A stretch of DNA of 64,000 nucleotides from JBFLVU01 sp037444825. GTDB lineage: Bacteria > Acidobacteriota > UBA4820 > DSQY01. Numbering within the stretch: the first letter of the stretch is position 1; every line of letters starts with the position of its first letter. Shown one piece after another: positions 15,892 to 24,660 of the stretch. Position numbers and translations under genes: made by a program. The notes beneath the pieces were generated by a model. That model did no database searches and had not been told where the DNA came from. It saw only the letters and a program-made list of their open reading frames with translations. The stretch is from the NCBI GenBank assembly GCA_037444825.1, contig JBBILR010000001.1, positions 1 through 64,000 on the forward strand, in the 5' to 3' direction.

Positions 15892-18800
15892 ATGCCCAAA
15901 CGAATGGTGACCATCGACGGAAACGAGGCCGCGGCCTACGTGGCCCACAAGGTCAACGAGGTCTGCGCCATCTATCCCATCACGCCCTCCTCCCCCATGG
16001 GGGAGTGGGCCGACCAGTGGTCCTCCGAAGGGAAGAAGAACGTCTGGGGAACGGTGCCGGCCGTGGTGGAGCTCCAGAGCGAGGGGGGGGCCTCCGGGGC
16101 CGTCCACGGAGCCCTCCAGACGGGCGCCCTGACGACCACCTTCACCGCCTCCCAGGGGCTGCTCCTCATGATCCCCAACATGTTCAAGATCGCCGGGGAG
16201 CTCACCTCCACCGTTTTCCACGTCTCCGCCCGCACGGTGGCCACCCACGCCCTCTCCATCTTCGGCGACCACAGCGACGTCATGGCGGTGCGGTCCACCG
16301 GCTGGGGCCTGCTCTGCTCCAACTCCGTCCAGGAGATCATGGACTTCGCCCTCATCGCCCAGGCGGCCACCCTCGAGGGGCGGGTCCCCGTCCTCCACTT
16401 CTTCGACGGCTTCCGCTCCTCCCACGAAGTCCAGAAGATCGAGGTCCTCTCCGACGAGACCCTCAAAGCCATGATCGACGACGACCTCGTGAGGGCCCAC
16501 CGGGGGCGCGCCCTCTCCCCCGACCGCCCGGTCCTCCGCGGGACGGCCCAGAACCCCGACGTCTTCTTCCAGGCCCGGGAGCGGTGCAACCCCTTCTACC
16601 AGGCCTTCCCCGCCGTGGTGCAGCGGGCCATGGACAAGTTCGCCTCGCTCACCGGCCGCGCCTACCACCTCTTCGACTACGTGGGGGCCCCCGACGCCGA
16701 GCGGGTGATCGTCATGATGGGCTCCGGGGCCGAGGCGGCCCACGAGACGGTGGAGTACCTCTGCGCCCGGGGGGAGAAGGTGGGCCTCCTCAAGGTTCGC
16801 CTCTACCGGCCCTTCGACGGCGACGCCTTCCTCAAAGCCCTCCCCTGGACGGTGAGGTCCTTGGCGGTGCTGGACCGCACCAAAGAACCCGGGTCCGCCG
16901 GCGAGCCCCTCTACGAGGACGTCCTCACCGTCCTCGGCGAGGCGCAGGCGGCGGGAACCCTCCCCTTCCGCTTCCCCAAAGTGATCGGCGGCCGGTACGG
17001 CCTCTCCTCCAAGGAGTTCACCCCGGCCATGGTGAAGGCGGTGCTGGACGAGGCCGGCCGGGAGAAGCCCAAGAACCACTTCACGGTGGGGATCGAGGAC
17101 GACGTCACCCACCTGAGCCTTCCCTACGACCCGAACTTCACCGTCGAGCCCGACGAGGTGATCCGGTGCCTCTTCTACGGCCTCGGTTCCGACGGGACCG
17201 TGGGCGCCAACAAGAACTCCATCAAGATCATCGGGGAGGAGACGGAGAACTACGCCCAGGGGTACTTCGTCTACGACTCCAAGAAGTCGGGCTCCATCAC
17301 CGTGAGCCACCTCCGCTTCGGCCCCCGGCCCATCCGCTCCACCTACCTCGTGAGCCGGGCCAACTTCCTGGCCTGCCACGCCTTCGTCTTCCTCGAGAAG
17401 TACGACATGCTGCGGGACCTCGTGGAGGGGGGCGTCTTCCTCCTCAACAGCCCCTACGGCCCCGAGGAGGTCTGGGACAAGCTCCCGCGGTCGGTCCAGG
17501 AGGACCTCATCGCCAAGAAGGCCCGCTTCTTCGTCATCGACGGCTACAAGGTGGCGAGGGAGTCGGGCATGGGCGGCCGGGTGAACACCATCATGCAGAC
17601 CTGCTTCTTCGCCATCTCCGGCGTCCTCCCCCGGGAGGAGGCGGTGGCCGCCATCAAGAAGTCCATCGAGAAGACCTACGGCAAGAAAGGCGAGGACGTG
17701 GTGCGCAAGAACTTCGAGGCGGTGGACCGAACCCTGGCCAACCTCTTCGAGGTGAAGCTCCCCGAACGGGCCACCAGCGCCTTCGACCGGCCCCCGGTGG
17801 TCTCCCCCGAGGCGCCGGAGTACGTCCGGACCACCCTCGCCAAGATCCTCGCCAACCGGGGCGACGAGGTGAAGGTCTCCGAAATGCCCCCCGACGGGAC
17901 CTTCCCCACCGCCACCGCCCGCTGGGAGAAGCGCAACATCGCCCTGGAGATCCCCGTCTGGGACGAGAAGATCTGCATCCAGTGCGGCAAGTGCGCCCTG
18001 GTCTGCCCCCACGCGGCCATTCGCATCAAGGCCTACGACCCGCTCCACCTGAAGGGGGCGCCGAGGACCTTCAAGTCCATGGACTACAAGGGCCAGGAGT
18101 TCAAGGGGTGGAAGTACACCGTCCAGGTGGCCCCCGAGGACTGCACCGGGTGCGGGATTTGCGCCGCCGTCTGCCCCGCCAAGGACAAGAGCAACGTCCG
18201 CCACAAGGCGCTGGACATGGCCGACCAGATCCCCCTGCGGGAACCGGAGCGGGAGAACTTCGCCTTCTTCCTCTCCCTGCCCGAGGTGGACCGGGCCTCC
18301 GTGAAGGTGGACACCGTCAAGGGCTCCCAGTTCCTGGAGCCCCTCTTCGAGTTCTCCGGCGCCTGCGCCGGGTGCGGCGAGACCCCGTACGTGAAGCTCC
18401 TCTCCCAGCTCTTCGGCGACCGGGCCATCATCGCCAACGCCACGGGCTGTTCGTCCATCTACGGCGGGAACCTCCCCACCACCCCCTGGGCGGTGAACCG
18501 GGAGGGCCGGGGCCCTGCCTGGTCCAACTCCCTCTTCGAGGACAACGCGGAGTTCGGCTACGGCTTCCGCCTGACCCTCGACAAGCACAACGAGTACGCG
18601 CGGGAGCTCCTCCGGAAACTGGCCGGGCGGCTGGGGGACGACCTGGTCACGGGGCTTCTGGAAGCCCACCAGAAGGACGAGGCGGGGATCGCCGCCCAGC
18701 GCGCCCGGGTGGCCGAACTCAAGAAGCGCCTCGAGGGCATGGACGACCCCGACGCGAAGAACCTCCTCTCCGTGGCCGACGCCCTGGTGAAGAAGAGCGT

Positions 18801-19479
18801 CTGGATCGTCGGCGGCGACGGTTGGGCCTACGACATCGGGTACGGCGGCCTCGACCACGTCCTGGCCTCCGGCCGGAACGTCAACGTCCTCGTCTTGGAC
18901 ACGGAGGTCTACTCCAACACCGGCGGCCAGTGCTCCAAGGCCACCCCCATGGGGGCGGTGGCGAAGTTCGCCGCTTCGGGAAAGCCCCTGGGCAAGAAGG
19001 ACCTGGGCATGCTGGCCCTCACCTACGGCAACATCTACGTCGCGCGGGTGGCCATGGGGGCCAGCGACGCCCAGACGGTGAAGGCCTTCCTGGAGGCCGA
19101 AGCCTACGACGGCCCCTCCCTCATCATCGCTTACAGCCACTGCATCGCCCACGGCTTCGACCTCGTGGAGGGAATGGCCCACCAGAAGGACGCGGTGGAG
19201 AGCGGCGCCTGGCCCCTCTTCCGCTACAACCCCGAGCTGCTGGCCCAGGGGAAGAACCCGCTCAAGCTGGACTCCAAACCGCCCAGGATCCGCTACGCCG
19301 ACTACGCCCTCAAGGAGACCCGATTCCGGATGCTCACCAAGAGCCACCCCGAGAACGCCCAGCGCCTCCTGAAGGCCGCCGACGCGGAGATCCTCTGGCG
19401 CTGGAAGATGTACGAGCAGCTGGCCGCCATGGCCGTCGGCGGGGCCGAGACGCAGCCCGAGGGCGCTACGAAGGAGTGA
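15892..19479 (+). CDS. nifJ: Pyruvate:ferredoxin (flavodoxin) oxidoreductase
   Basis: 1195 residues, the full single-chain enzyme. It oxidises pyruvate and CoA to acetyl-CoA and CO2 and reduces ferredoxin. The N-terminal domain opens with IDGNEAAAYVAHKVNE and YPITPSSPMGEW. Two ferredoxin-type 4Fe-4S motifs are CIQCGKCALVCP (near 695) and CTGCGICAAVCPAKD (near 751). The thiamine-diphosphate domain carries the cluster Cys in CAGCGETPYVKL (near 825), GDGWAYDIGYGGLDH (near 976) and DTEVYSNTGGQCSKATPMGA. With pta and ackA elsewhere in the window this supports acetate- and ATP-forming pyruvate catabolism. The start is the first in-frame ATG, with a weak GGAG upstream. Confidence 0.97.
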   Translation: MPKRMVTIDGNEAAAYVAHKVNEVCAIYPITPSSPMGEWADQWSSEGKKNVWGTVPAVVELQSEGGASGAVHGALQTGALTTTFTASQGLLLMIPNMFKIAGELTSTVFHVSARTVATHALSIFGDHSDVMAVRSTGWGLLCSNSVQEIMDFALIAQAATLEGRVPVLHFFDGFRSSHEVQKIEVLSDETLKAMIDDDLVRAHRGRALSPDRPVLRGTAQNPDVFFQARERCNPFYQAFPAVVQRAMDKFASLTGRAYHLFDYVGAPDAERVIVMMGSGAEAAHETVEYLCARGEKVGLLKVRLYRPFDGDAFLKALPWTVRSLAVLDRTKEPGSAGEPLYEDVLTVLGEAQAAGTLPFRFPKVIGGRYGLSSKEFTPAMVKAVLDEAGREKPKNHFTVGIEDDVTHLSLPYDPNFTVEPDEVIRCLFYGLGSDGTVGANKNSIKIIGEETENYAQGYFVYDSKKSGSITVSHLRFGPRPIRSTYLVSRANFLACHAFVFLEKYDMLRDLVEGGVFLLNSPYGPEEVWDKLPRSVQEDLIAKKARFFVIDGYKVARESGMGGRVNTIMQTCFFAISGVLPREEAVAAIKKSIEKTYGKKGEDVVRKNFEAVDRTLANLFEVKLPERATSAFDRPPVVSPEAPEYVRTTLAKILANRGDEVKVSEMPPDGTFPTATARWEKRNIALEIPVWDEKICIQCGKCALVCPHAAIRIKAYDPLHLKGAPRTFKSMDYKGQEFKGWKYTVQVAPEDCTGCGICAAVCPAKDKSNVRHKALDMADQIPLREPERENFAFFLSLPEVDRASVKVDTVKGSQFLEPLFEFSGACAGCGETPYVKLLSQLFGDRAIIANATGCSSIYGGNLPTTPWAVNREGRGPAWSNSLFEDNAEFGYGFRLTLDKHNEYARELLRKLAGRLGDDLVTGLLEAHQKDEAGIAAQRARVAELKKRLEGMDDPDAKNLLSVADALVKKSVWIVGGDGWAYDIGYGGLDHVLASGRNVNVLVLDTEVYSNTGGQCSKATPMGAVAKFAASGKPLGKKDLGMLALTYGNIYVARVAMGASDAQTVKAFLEAEAYDGPSLIIAYSHCIAHGFDLVEGMAHQKDAVESGAWPLFRYNPELLAQGKNPLKLDSKPPRIRYADYALKETRFRMLTKSHPENAQRLLKAADAEILWRWKMYEQLAAMAVGGAETQPEGATKE

Positions 19480-19525
19480 ACCGAACGGAGGGGCGGCCCC
19501 CCGCCCCTCCCCCTTTTCCCGGGGG

Positions 19526-20521
19526 ATGACCATGGACCTCTCGACCAGTTACATGGGCCTGAACCTTCGCAACCCGCTGGTGGCCTCCGCCAGCCCTCTC
19601 ACCTCCGACCTGGACACCCTCAAGAACCTGGAGGACAAGGGGATCGCCGCCGTGGTCCTGGAGTCGGTCTTCGAGGAGCAGATCCGCAAGGAAGGGGAGG
19701 GACTGGACCACTTCCTCTCCTACGGGGCCGAGAGTTACGCCGAGGCCCTCTCCTACTTCCCGCCCCGGGACGACTTCTCCTACGGCCCCGACGAGGTGCT
19801 GGAGCACATCCGGCGGGCCAAGGCGGCCCTCTCCATCCCCGTCATCGCCAGCCTCAACGGCGTCTCGGTGGGCGGGTGGATGGACTACGCCCGCAAGATG
19901 CAGGAAGCCGGGGCCGACGCCATCGAGCTCAACGTCTACTACATCCCCACGGACCCCTCCATCTCCGGGGCGGAGGTGGAGCGGATGTACGAGGAGGACG
20001 TGAAGACGGTGAAGGCCGCCGTCACCATCCCCCTGGCGGTGAAGCTGAGCCCCTTCTTCAGCAACCTGGCCCACACGGCCAAGCGCCTGGACGAGGCGGG
20101 CGCCGACGCCCTGGTTCTCTTCAACCGCTTTTACCAGCCCGACATCGACCTGGAGACGCTGGAGGTGGTCCCCAACCTGGTCCTCTCCTCTCCCCACGAG
20201 ATGCGCCTTCCCCTCCGGTGGGTGGCCATCCTCCACGGGCGGATCCGGGCGGACCTGGCGGCCACCAGCGGCATCCATCGGGCCGAGGACGTCCTCAAGA
20301 TGCTCATGGCTGGCGCCAACGTGACCATGATGGCCTCGGCGCTGCTCCTCCACGGCGTGGAGCGGGTGGCGGAAATCCTCCAGGGGATGCGGGCTTGGAT
20401 GGAGGAGCGGGAGTACGTTTCCGTCCGCCAGATGATCGGCAGCCTGAGCCAGAAGTGCTGCCCCGAACCGGCGGCCTTCGAACGCGCCAACTACATGAAG
20501 ACGCTCCAAAGTTACCGCTAG
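19526..20521 (+). CDS. Dihydroorotate dehydrogenase-like protein, nifJ neighbour
   Basis: 331 residues with a dihydroorotate-dehydrogenase-like FMN-binding TIM barrel: YMGLNLRNPLVASASPLTSD at 9-28, IPVIASLNGVSVGGWMDYAR, then DAIELNVYY and IPLAVKLSPFFSNLAHTAKR. It lacks the usual PyrD context and is longer than class 1 PyrD at the C-terminus (REYVSVRQMIGSLSQKCCPE). This subfamily is commonly found beside nifJ. It follows nifJ by 46 bp here and is presumably cotranscribed. True substrate is unknown, so pyrD is not assigned. Confidence 0.88.
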   Translation: MTMDLSTSYMGLNLRNPLVASASPLTSDLDTLKNLEDKGIAAVVLESVFEEQIRKEGEGLDHFLSYGAESYAEALSYFPPRDDFSYGPDEVLEHIRRAKAALSIPVIASLNGVSVGGWMDYARKMQEAGADAIELNVYYIPTDPSISGAEVERMYEEDVKTVKAAVTIPLAVKLSPFFSNLAHTAKRLDEAGADALVLFNRFYQPDIDLETLEVVPNLVLSSPHEMRLPLRWVAILHGRIRADLAATSGIHRAEDVLKMLMAGANVTMMASALLLHGVERVAEILQGMRAWMEEREYVSVRQMIGSLSQKCCPEPAAFERANYMKTLQSYR

Positions 20522-20525
20522 CGGC

Positions 20526-20550
20526 AGGGAGGGGGGAGAGCCCCCTCCCT
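20526..20550 (+). terminator. GC-rich hairpin after the nifJ unit
   Basis: A perfect 10-bp inverted repeat (AGGGAGGGGG, loop GAGAG, CCCCCTCCCT) lies 4 bp after the stop of the dihydroorotate-dehydrogenase-like gene. No T-tract follows, so intrinsic termination is uncertain; it may be a 3' mRNA stabiliser. A second imperfect hairpin (left arm 20569-20581, right arm 20593-20607) lies just before the pepT ribosome binding site. Confidence 0.45.
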
Positions 20551-20621
20551 CCGCCGGTGCCCCGGGAGATCCCCCTCCTTCCGGGTTCCTCCGAAGGGGA
20601 GGGGGATGGAGGGGTGGGTCC

Positions 20622-21896
20622 ATGCCGAACGAGACGGTCTTCGCCCTGAACGGGAAGGAGCAGCGGGAACTCCTGGAGCGCTTTCTCCGCTACATCGCCG
20701 TGGACACCCGCTCCAGCGAGACCTCCGAGACCTTCCCCTCCACGGAAGGGCAGTGGGACCTCCTGCGGATGCTGAGGGGCGAACTGGAAGCCCTCGGCCT
20801 GAGTGACGTGGATCTGGACGGCCACGGCTACCTCACGGCCACCCTACCTTCCAACCTGCCCCCAGGGCAAGCGGCCCCCACCGTGGGCTTCCTGGCCCAC
20901 GTGGACACCTATCCCTCCACCCCGGGAAAGTGCGAGAACCCCCAGGTGATCGAACGCTACGACGGCGGGGACATCCCCCTGCGGGGAGCCCCGGGGAGGT
21001 TTCTCCGGGCCTCCGAGAACCCGTTGCTCCTGAAATGCGTGGGAGATACGGTGATCACCACCGACGGCACCACCCTGTTGGGGGCCGACGACAAGGCCGG
21101 CGTGGCCGAGATCATGACGGGCCTCGCCTGGCTCCTGAGCCACCCCGAGGTCCCCCACGGGAGGATCCGGGTGGCCTTCACCCCCGACGAGGAGACGGGG
21201 AAGGGCATGCGCTTCTTCGACGTGGGGACGTTCGGGGCGGACGTGGCCTACACCTTCGACGGGTCGGTCCTCGGCGAAATCGAGGTGGAGACCTTCCACG
21301 CCGATTCGGCCGCCATCACGGTGACAGGCGAGGACACCCACCCCGGCACCGCCAAAGGGCGCATGGTGAACGCCCTGAGGGCCGCCGCTGGGCTGATCCA
21401 CCGCCTCCCCGAAGGGCACCTTCCCGAGACCACCGAAGGGCGGGAGTCCTTCCTGCACCCCTACGCCATCCAGGGGGAGGTGGGGAAGGTCACCGTCCAG
21501 GCGCTGGTGCGGGCCTTCACCCGGGAGGAGCTCCGGCAGCGGGAGGAAGACCTCTTGAGGATCGCCAAGGAGACGGAGTCGGCCTTTCCGGGCTGTTCGG
21601 TGGAGGTGCGCTTCGAGGAGTCCTACCGGAACATGAAGGAGATCCTGGACCGCCACCCTGTGGTGGTGGAGAAGGCGGTGGAGGCGGTCCGGCTCTCGGG
21701 GCTCGAACCGGTCCTCGGCGCCATCCGGGGCGGCACCGACGGGGCCCACCTCTGCTTCCGGGGCCTGCCCACCCCCAACGTCTTCGCCGGGGGGGTGAAC
21801 TTCCACGGCGTCACCGAGTGGGTGAGCCTGCGGTGGATGGCCAAGGCCGTGGAGACCTTCCTCCACCTCGCCCGCCTCTGGGGCCGGGGCGCCTGA
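20622..21896 (+). CDS. pepT: Tripeptide aminopeptidase (peptidase T, M20B)
   Basis: 424 residues. M20 metallopeptidase signatures are complete: VGFLAHVDTYP for the first zinc ligand, then DGTTLLGADDKAGVAEIM with the bridging Asp, and TPDEETGKGMRFFDV with the catalytic Glu pair. The closing GGVNFHGVTEWVSLRWMAKA contains the final His ligand. The DTRSSETSETFPSTEGQ start is typical of PepT. It removes the N-terminal residue from tripeptides in the cytoplasm. It is convergent with glnA, with only 21 bp between the two stops. Confidence 0.93.
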   Translation: MPNETVFALNGKEQRELLERFLRYIAVDTRSSETSETFPSTEGQWDLLRMLRGELEALGLSDVDLDGHGYLTATLPSNLPPGQAAPTVGFLAHVDTYPSTPGKCENPQVIERYDGGDIPLRGAPGRFLRASENPLLLKCVGDTVITTDGTTLLGADDKAGVAEIMTGLAWLLSHPEVPHGRIRVAFTPDEETGKGMRFFDVGTFGADVAYTFDGSVLGEIEVETFHADSAAITVTGEDTHPGTAKGRMVNALRAAAGLIHRLPEGHLPETTEGRESFLHPYAIQGEVGKVTVQALVRAFTREELRQREEDLLRIAKETESAFPGCSVEVRFEESYRNMKEILDRHPVVVEKAVEAVRLSGLEPVLGAIRGGTDGAHLCFRGLPTPNVFAGGVNFHGVTEWVSLRWMAKAVETFLHLARLWGRGA

Positions 21897-21917
21897 GAAC
21901 CCCCCGCCCGCCGGCGG

Positions 21918-23318
21918 TCAGGCGTGGAGGTAGAGCTCGAACTCCCTCGGGTGGGGTCTCTCCGCCAGGTCCCGCGCCTCCTGCCGCTTGAGGGCGATCC
22001 AGGCCTCGATGAGGTCCTCGGTGAAGACTCCCCCCACAAGAAGAAAGTCGTGGTCCCGCTCCAGGGCGTCCAGGGCCCAGTTGAGGGAGGAGGGCAGGGC
22101 CGGAATGGCGCGCAGCTCCTCCTCCGGCATGGAGTAGAGGTCCTTGGCCAGCGGGACGCCGGGGTCCAGCTTCCGCCGGATCCCGTCCAGTCCGGCCATC
22201 AACATGGCCGCCACCGCCAGGTGGCTGTTGCAGGTGGCGTCGGGGGGCCGGTACTCGATCCGGACGCTCTGCGGGTCCTTGGCGTAGCCGGGGATGCGGA
22301 TGGCGGCGGTCCGGTTTCCCACGGAGTAGGCCAGACGCACCGGCGCCTCGAAGCCGGGCACCAGCCGCTTGTAGGAGTTGGTGCTGGGGTTGGTGAAGGC
22401 GGCCAGCGCCGCCCCGTGCGCCAGGAGCCCGCCCACGTAGTGGAGGCCCACCGGCGAGAGGGGCGCCTTGCCCTTGGGGTCGAAGAAGGCCGACCGGCGC
22501 CCGTCGGTGAGGTACTGGTGGAAGTGGAGGCCGCTCCCCGCCTCCCCGTAGAGGGGCTTGGGCATGAAGGTGGCCACCACCCCCTGGGAGAGGGCCACGT
22601 TCCGCACGATCCACTTGGCCAGTGCCACGGCGTCGGCCGCCTTGAGCAGGGGAAGGAAGTTCAGCTCGATCTCCACCTGGCCGGCGGGCCCCACCTCGTG
22701 GTGGTGGTACTTCACGGGGATCCCCACCTCGGCGAGCCGGCGGCACATGGCGGCCCTGAGGTCCTCGAATCGGTCCGCCGGGGCCGCGGCGTGGTACCCC
22801 TTCCGCCGCCCTTCGTGCTCCGGAATCCGGGGATTCCCGCCCGGGTCGCCGGCCTCCCGGGAGAAGATCTTGTAGCCGCTGTGGCCGGGGCGGCCGTAGA
22901 CCCGGACCTCGTCGAAGAGGTAGAACTCCAGCTCGGGAAGCCAGAGGCTGTGCTCGCCCCGCCGCGTCCGGGCGAGGTGCCGCTCGGCCTTGCGGGCCAC
23001 GTGGCGGGGGTCCCGGGAGAACCCCTCCCGGGCGTCCACGTCCACGAGGTCTCCCAGGAAGCAGAGGGTGGGCTCCTCGGCGAAGGGGTGCCGGAAGGAG
23101 GCGGAGAGGTCCGGTTTGAGGACCATGTCGCCGGACTTGACCTTCCGAAAGCCCGTCACCGACGAGCCGTCCACGCCCACGCCACCCTCGGCCAGCGCGG
23201 GGGTGAAGCGCTCCGCGGGAAGGGAGAGGTGGTGCCAGGCGCCGAGGAGGTCGGTGTACATGAGGTCCACGAAGGCGATGCCGCCGGCCTGGATGTCGTC
23301 GAAGAGGTCTCGTTTCAT
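21918..23318 (-). CDS. glnA: Type I glutamine synthetase
   Basis: 466 residues from the ATG at 23318; a longer in-frame extension upstream is non-coding in character. Family motifs present: GVGVDGSSVTGF (about 46), ELEFYLFD metal-binding Glu, GLHFHQYL, NPSTNSYKRLVPGFEAPV, SVGNRTAAIRIP and EYRPPDATCNSHLAVAAMLM. The sequence KDLYSMPEEEL aligns with the adenylylation-site region and keeps its Tyr. No PII or adenylyltransferase gene is nearby, so regulation is open. It makes glutamine from glutamate, ammonia and ATP. It lies 94 bp after the oxidase operon. Confidence 0.92.
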   Translation of the reverse strand: MKRDLFDDIQAGGIAFVDLMYTDLLGAWHHLSLPAERFTPALAEGGVGVDGSSVTGFRKVKSGDMVLKPDLSASFRHPFAEEPTLCFLGDLVDVDAREGFSRDPRHVARKAERHLARTRRGEHSLWLPELEFYLFDEVRVYGRPGHSGYKIFSREAGDPGGNPRIPEHEGRRKGYHAAAPADRFEDLRAAMCRRLAEVGIPVKYHHHEVGPAGQVEIELNFLPLLKAADAVALAKWIVRNVALSQGVVATFMPKPLYGEAGSGLHFHQYLTDGRRSAFFDPKGKAPLSPVGLHYVGGLLAHGAALAAFTNPSTNSYKRLVPGFEAPVRLAYSVGNRTAAIRIPGYAKDPQSVRIEYRPPDATCNSHLAVAAMLMAGLDGIRRKLDPGVPLAKDLYSMPEEELRAIPALPSSLNWALDALERDHDFLLVGGVFTEDLIEAWIALKRQEARDLAERPHPREFELYLHA

Positions 23319-23412
23319 GGGCGCGGTCCTCCCCTGGCAGGGTAGGCGCGACGGGGTCCACTCTTCAAGGCCGGAGGGGAGGCCCGCGACCCGCCCGGGT
23401 GAGGTGCCCCGT

Positions 23413-24660
23413 TCAGCCTTCGTCGTCCAGACGGTGGACGCCGGAGGAGGAAGGGGAGGGGGAGCGGATGGGCTGGGAATCGGAGGGCAGGAGATTCCGC
23501 ACGCCCGATTCGGCGGGGGAAACGGGGTGGGCCCCCGAATCGGAGAGCCCCGGAGGGGCGGGCTCTTTTTTCCGAGCCGCCCGCCGGGCTCGGGCCAGCA
23601 CCGTGAAGAGGTAGACGGCCAGGGCACTCCCCGCCGCGAAGAGGACCAGGAAAAGGGAAAGGGCCCCCCACTGGGGGCGGAAGGCCGGCGGGGGCTCCGC
23701 CGCCGCCCGGAGAAGGGCGTCCCGGACCACGTCCCTCAGGATCACCATGGAGAGCAGGGTGAGCAGGAGGCAGGCGGCGGAGGCGCGCAGGAAGGCGGAG
23801 GCTTTCACGGAGTTGATGCCCATGAGGGAGAGGACCAGCGCCGCGAGGCCGAAGAGGAGGCCCGCGGCCAACGCGGAGGTCCCCAGAAGGTTCCCCCCCA
23901 TGGCGGCCCGGATTCCCTCGTCGGGCAGCGCCAGGAGCCACCAAGTCCCGGCGGCGAAGTTCACCAGCGTCGCCCCCGCGAACCAGGTGATGCCGCTACG
24001 GTACTGCCAGCGGCCCCGTTCGGGTTCCAGGGGGAGCCGCCGGGCTCCACGGATGGCCACCACCAGCCCCGTCAGGGCCACCGAGGCGAGGAAGAAGTGG
24101 AGGAAGCGGGGCAGGACGGTGAAGTCGGCGAGGTTGAACTGGAAGCCGCCGGGGTGGCTCAGGTACTTGGCGGGGAAGCGCTCCGGGTCGGAGAGGAGGG
24201 CGAAGAGGTTGGCCTGGGTGAAGCCGACGTAGCCCAGCCCCAGAAAGGCCCCCAGGGCGACCCCGGCGGCCCCCTTCCCCCCCTCTCGAAGGCGCCTCTC
24301 CAGAAAGTAGAGGAGGCCGTAGGCGGCCAGGAGCACGGGGATCACGAGCAAAACGGGCGTTCCCAGGAGGATGGAGGCCGTGTAGAAAAGGCGTCCGTAG
24401 AGGACCTGGACGAAGAGCAGGGGGGCCACACCGAAGAGAATGGCGAAGGCCGTGAGCGACGGAAGGTAGGAGGCGAGAAGGGCCGCCATTTCGCGGTGCT
24501 TTTCTTGCCCTTTGAAGAGGTAGACCGCGGTGAGGAAGGCCCCCCCCCAGACGGCGTTCATGAAGAGCAGGTGGAGGGTGAAGGTGGCGTACAGCAGCAC
24601 CTTGACCAGCCAGAGGGGGCCGGGGACGGGAAGGTCGGGCGGGGCGGCGGGACCGATCAT
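23413..24660 (-). CDS. Second membrane subunit of a cytochrome bd-superfamily-like complex
   Basis: 415 residues from the ATG at 24660, which overlaps the stop of the upstream CydA-like/cytochrome c gene by 4 bp (ATGA). Eight or nine hydrophobic helices are visible. The first carries ATFTLHLLFMNAVWGGAFLT, whose His-plus-Gly pattern parallels the first helix of the partner, suggesting a distant paralogue. The C-terminal ~45 residues are a polar Ser/Pro-rich tail. No heme c motif. Presumed to form the heterodimer with the CydA-like subunit. Exact cofactors cannot be read from the sequence. Confidence 0.7.
   Translation of the reverse strand: MIGPAAPPDLPVPGPLWLVKVLLYATFTLHLLFMNAVWGGAFLTAVYLFKGQEKHREMAALLASYLPSLTAFAILFGVAPLLFVQVLYGRLFYTASILLGTPVLLVIPVLLAAYGLLYFLERRLREGGKGAAGVALGAFLGLGYVGFTQANLFALLSDPERFPAKYLSHPGGFQFNLADFTVLPRFLHFFLASVALTGLVVAIRGARRLPLEPERGRWQYRSGITWFAGATLVNFAAGTWWLLALPDEGIRAAMGGNLLGTSALAAGLLFGLAALVLSLMGINSVKASAFLRASAACLLLTLLSMVILRDVVRDALLRAAAEPPPAFRPQWGALSLFLVLFAAGSALAVYLFTVLARARRAARKKEPAPPGLSDSGAHPVSPAESGVRNLLPSDSQPIRSPSPSSSGVHRLDDEG

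Noticed and set aside
15874..19533. Minus-strand open frame of about 1219 codons opposite nifJ
   Set aside because: It is the antisense shadow of a clearly conserved gene in high-GC DNA, has Gly/Val/Glu-rich composition and no family motifs.
21890..21922. GCCTGA/TCAGGC inverted repeat between pepT and glnA as a bidirectional terminator
   Set aside because: The stem is only 6 bp, the loop is about 20 nt, both arms lie in or beside stop codons, and no T-tract follows.
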